DNA of 13,117 nucleotides from Ruminococcus sp. AF31-8BH (GTDB lineage: Bacteria > Bacillota > Clostridia > Lachnospirales > Lachnospiraceae): positions 3,219-16,335 of the forward strand of contig NZ_QTVN01000028.1 of NCBI RefSeq assembly GCF_003460605.1, given 5' to 3'. Below the pieces are notes generated by a model that worked only from the letters and a program-made list of their open reading frames with translations, was not told the DNA's origin and ran no database searches. The first letter of the stretch is position 1. Every line of letters starts with the position of its first letter. Shown here piece by piece: positions 12,600 to 13,117 of this stretch. A program made the translations under genes and the position numbers.

Positions 12600-12622
12600 C
12601 TTGGGGCCATAATGGTCCTAAG
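12600..12622. repeat. Dispersed intergenic palindrome, diverged copy G
   Basis: CTTGGGGCC (12600-12608), loop ATAAT, GGTCCTAAG (12614-12622), extended by CA/TG outside. Same 9-5-9 layout with changed bases. As plus-strand RNA all positions pair (two G-U); as minus-strand RNA there are two A-C mismatches. It lies 18 bp after the SIR2 gene's stop, on that gene's strand. Confidence 0.68.
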
Positions 12623-12629
12623 TGAAAAA

Positions 12630-12663
12630 GGGCGGCAAGCTCCAATTAAGGAGTTTGCCGCCC
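12630..12663 (-). terminator. Intrinsic terminator after mobC
   Basis: GGGCGGCAAGCTCC (12630-12643) and GGAGTTTGCCGCCC (12650-12663) pair over 14 positions with one wobble; on the minus strand it is followed by TTTTT. It lies 5 bp after the mobC stop and separates mobC from everything to its left; it may also stop the convergent SIR2 transcript. Confidence 0.82.
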
Positions 12664-12668
12664 TCGTC

Positions 12669-13010
12669 TTACTTTGCCACCAGCTCGGAAAGCTCCCGCA
12701 GCACCTTTGACACCTCGCCCCACAGCTTTTCATAGTCCCGCTTCAATCCGTCGATTTCCTCCGGGTACACGCCATAGGTGTGTGCGTGTACGGCGACCTG
12801 ATTGAGATTGTTGGAACAGCGCCGTTGCAGAGAGGTCAGCTCTTTTACGGGCGTAAGGTCGATGTGCAGGATATACCCGTTCAGAGCCATTTTCCGTACA
12901 TAAGCCCCGGCGTTGGAAATGCCCGCCTCGGCCATCCGCTCATGGATGGCCGCCAGCTCGTCCGGTGTTACCATGACGTGCAGATGGACATTCCGCTTGC
13001 GGTTCTCCAT
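12669..13010 (-). CDS. mobC: MobC relaxosome accessory protein (113 aa)
   Basis: N-terminal ribbon-helix-helix-like DNA-binding part (VHLHVMVTPDELAAIHERM, then AGISNAGAYVRKMAL) followed by the MobC core with the conserved NNLNQVAVHAHTYG block (67-80) and a C-terminal helix. MobC proteins bind oriT and help the relaxase open and nick it. The start overlaps the stop of the upstream gene by one base (TGATG), so translation is coupled; no separate ribosome binding site is needed. Its usual partner, the relaxase at 6421-7836, is about 4.8 kb away here, separated by terminators and two cargo blocks. oriT itself was not identified; it may lie upstream, outside the window. Confidence 0.9.
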   Translation of the reverse strand: MENRKRNVHLHVMVTPDELAAIHERMAEAGISNAGAYVRKMALNGYILHIDLTPVKELTSLQRRCSNNLNQVAVHAHTYGVYPEEIDGLKRDYEKLWGEVSKVLRELSELVAK

Positions 13011-13117
13011 CAGCGTTCCAGCTCCCGGCCTTTCCGGCGTTCTTTGGGCTCCTTTACCTTATCCAGCGGTTTTGCGTCCAACTCCGGGGGCGTGGGTGGG
13101 ATAGGCGTGTTGTTGGG
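13010..13117 (-). CDS. C-terminal tail of an upstream element gene (35 residues visible)
   Basis: The frame is open from the right edge to a TGA at 13010-13012 that overlaps the mobC start. The tail is proline-rich (NNTPIPPTPPELD) and then strongly charged (KVKEPKERRKGRELER). No family can be assigned from this part. It is cotranscribed with mobC and belongs to the transfer backbone. Confidence 0.7.
   Translation of the reverse strand, partial: PNNTPIPPTPPELDAKPLDKVKEPKERRKGRELER

Larger units (their letters stand above)
1..13117. mobile_element. Interior segment of a Tn1549/CTn-like integrative conjugative or mobilizable element
   Basis: The window combines a large serine recombinase (left edge), small recombinase-associated proteins, a sigma-70-like regulator, a CD1845-like membrane protein, a MOB-P relaxase and MobC. 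This combination is familiar from Tn1549-family elements of Clostridia. Neither element end nor the type IV secretion genes lie inside the window, so att sites, full size and self-transmissibility cannot be judged. Three cargo blocks (2211-6251, 8002-10449, 10974-12581) interrupt the backbone. The family assignment rests on recognising the proteins by eye. Confidence 0.85.

Noticed and set aside
535..12622. Palindromes as CRISPR repeats
   Set aside because: Spacing ranges from about 0.5 to 4.6 kb with genes in between; there are no regular spacers and no cas genes.
535..12622. Palindromes as ordinary intrinsic terminators
   Set aside because: None is followed by a U-tract in either direction, two lie upstream of genes, and separate hairpins with U-tracts occur beside several of them.

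Overview
The window reads as the inside of an integrative conjugative or mobilizable element of the Tn1549/CTn type found in gut Firmicutes (Clostridia). The evidence is a large serine recombinase at the left end, a sigma-70-like regulator, a CD1845-type membrane protein, a MOB-P relaxase and a MobC relaxosome protein, nearly all on the minus strand with strong AAAGGAGG-type ribosome binding sites. Host genus cannot be read from the sequence. The backbone genes are visibly GC-richer than the cargo, which suggests separate origins.

Layout from left to right. (1) 1-1692, minus-strand backbone: the start of a serine recombinase, two small conserved proteins (58 and 67 aa), a ~350-bp stretch without genes, and a 140-aa sigma-region-4 protein. 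(2) 1693-2210: no clear gene, but a possible 17-codon leader ORF and three strong GC-rich hairpins in a row. (3) 2211-6251: a resistance-type cargo made of a divergent XRE regulator (+) and, on the minus strand, a small HTH protein, an OmpR-family response regulator, a histidine kinase and a BcrAB/LanFEG-like ABC transporter, probably for antimicrobial peptides. (4) 6421-7836: the relaxase, with a TTG start. (5) 8002-10449, plus strand and AT-rich: a three-gene operon encoding a P-loop kinase-like protein, a PIN-GNAT-EVE/PUA-like fusion, and an ASCH protein. This is the best candidate here for an undescribed RNA-directed defence or toxin system. (6) 10508-10801: the CD1845-like membrane protein (minus). 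(7) 10974-12581, plus strand and AT-rich: a stand-alone protein with SIR2, nucleoside-deoxyribosyltransferase-like and HEPN domains, behind a near-consensus promoter; it looks like an abortive-infection effector. (8) 12669-13117: MobC and the tail of an upstream gene.

Two features tie the window together. The two defence-like cassettes sit between mobC and the relaxase gene, which are usually close neighbours in this family, and run against the backbone. A 23-bp palindrome (9-bp arms around a 5-bp loop, core CTTCGGGCC / GGCCCGAAG) occurs seven times, only between genes, and each cargo block is bordered by copies. The palindromes lack the U-tracts of intrinsic terminators; they may be RNA 3'-end or insulator structures, or landmarks used in cassette exchange. 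The two defence-like cassettes have not been tested; their roles are inferred from domain content and placement.
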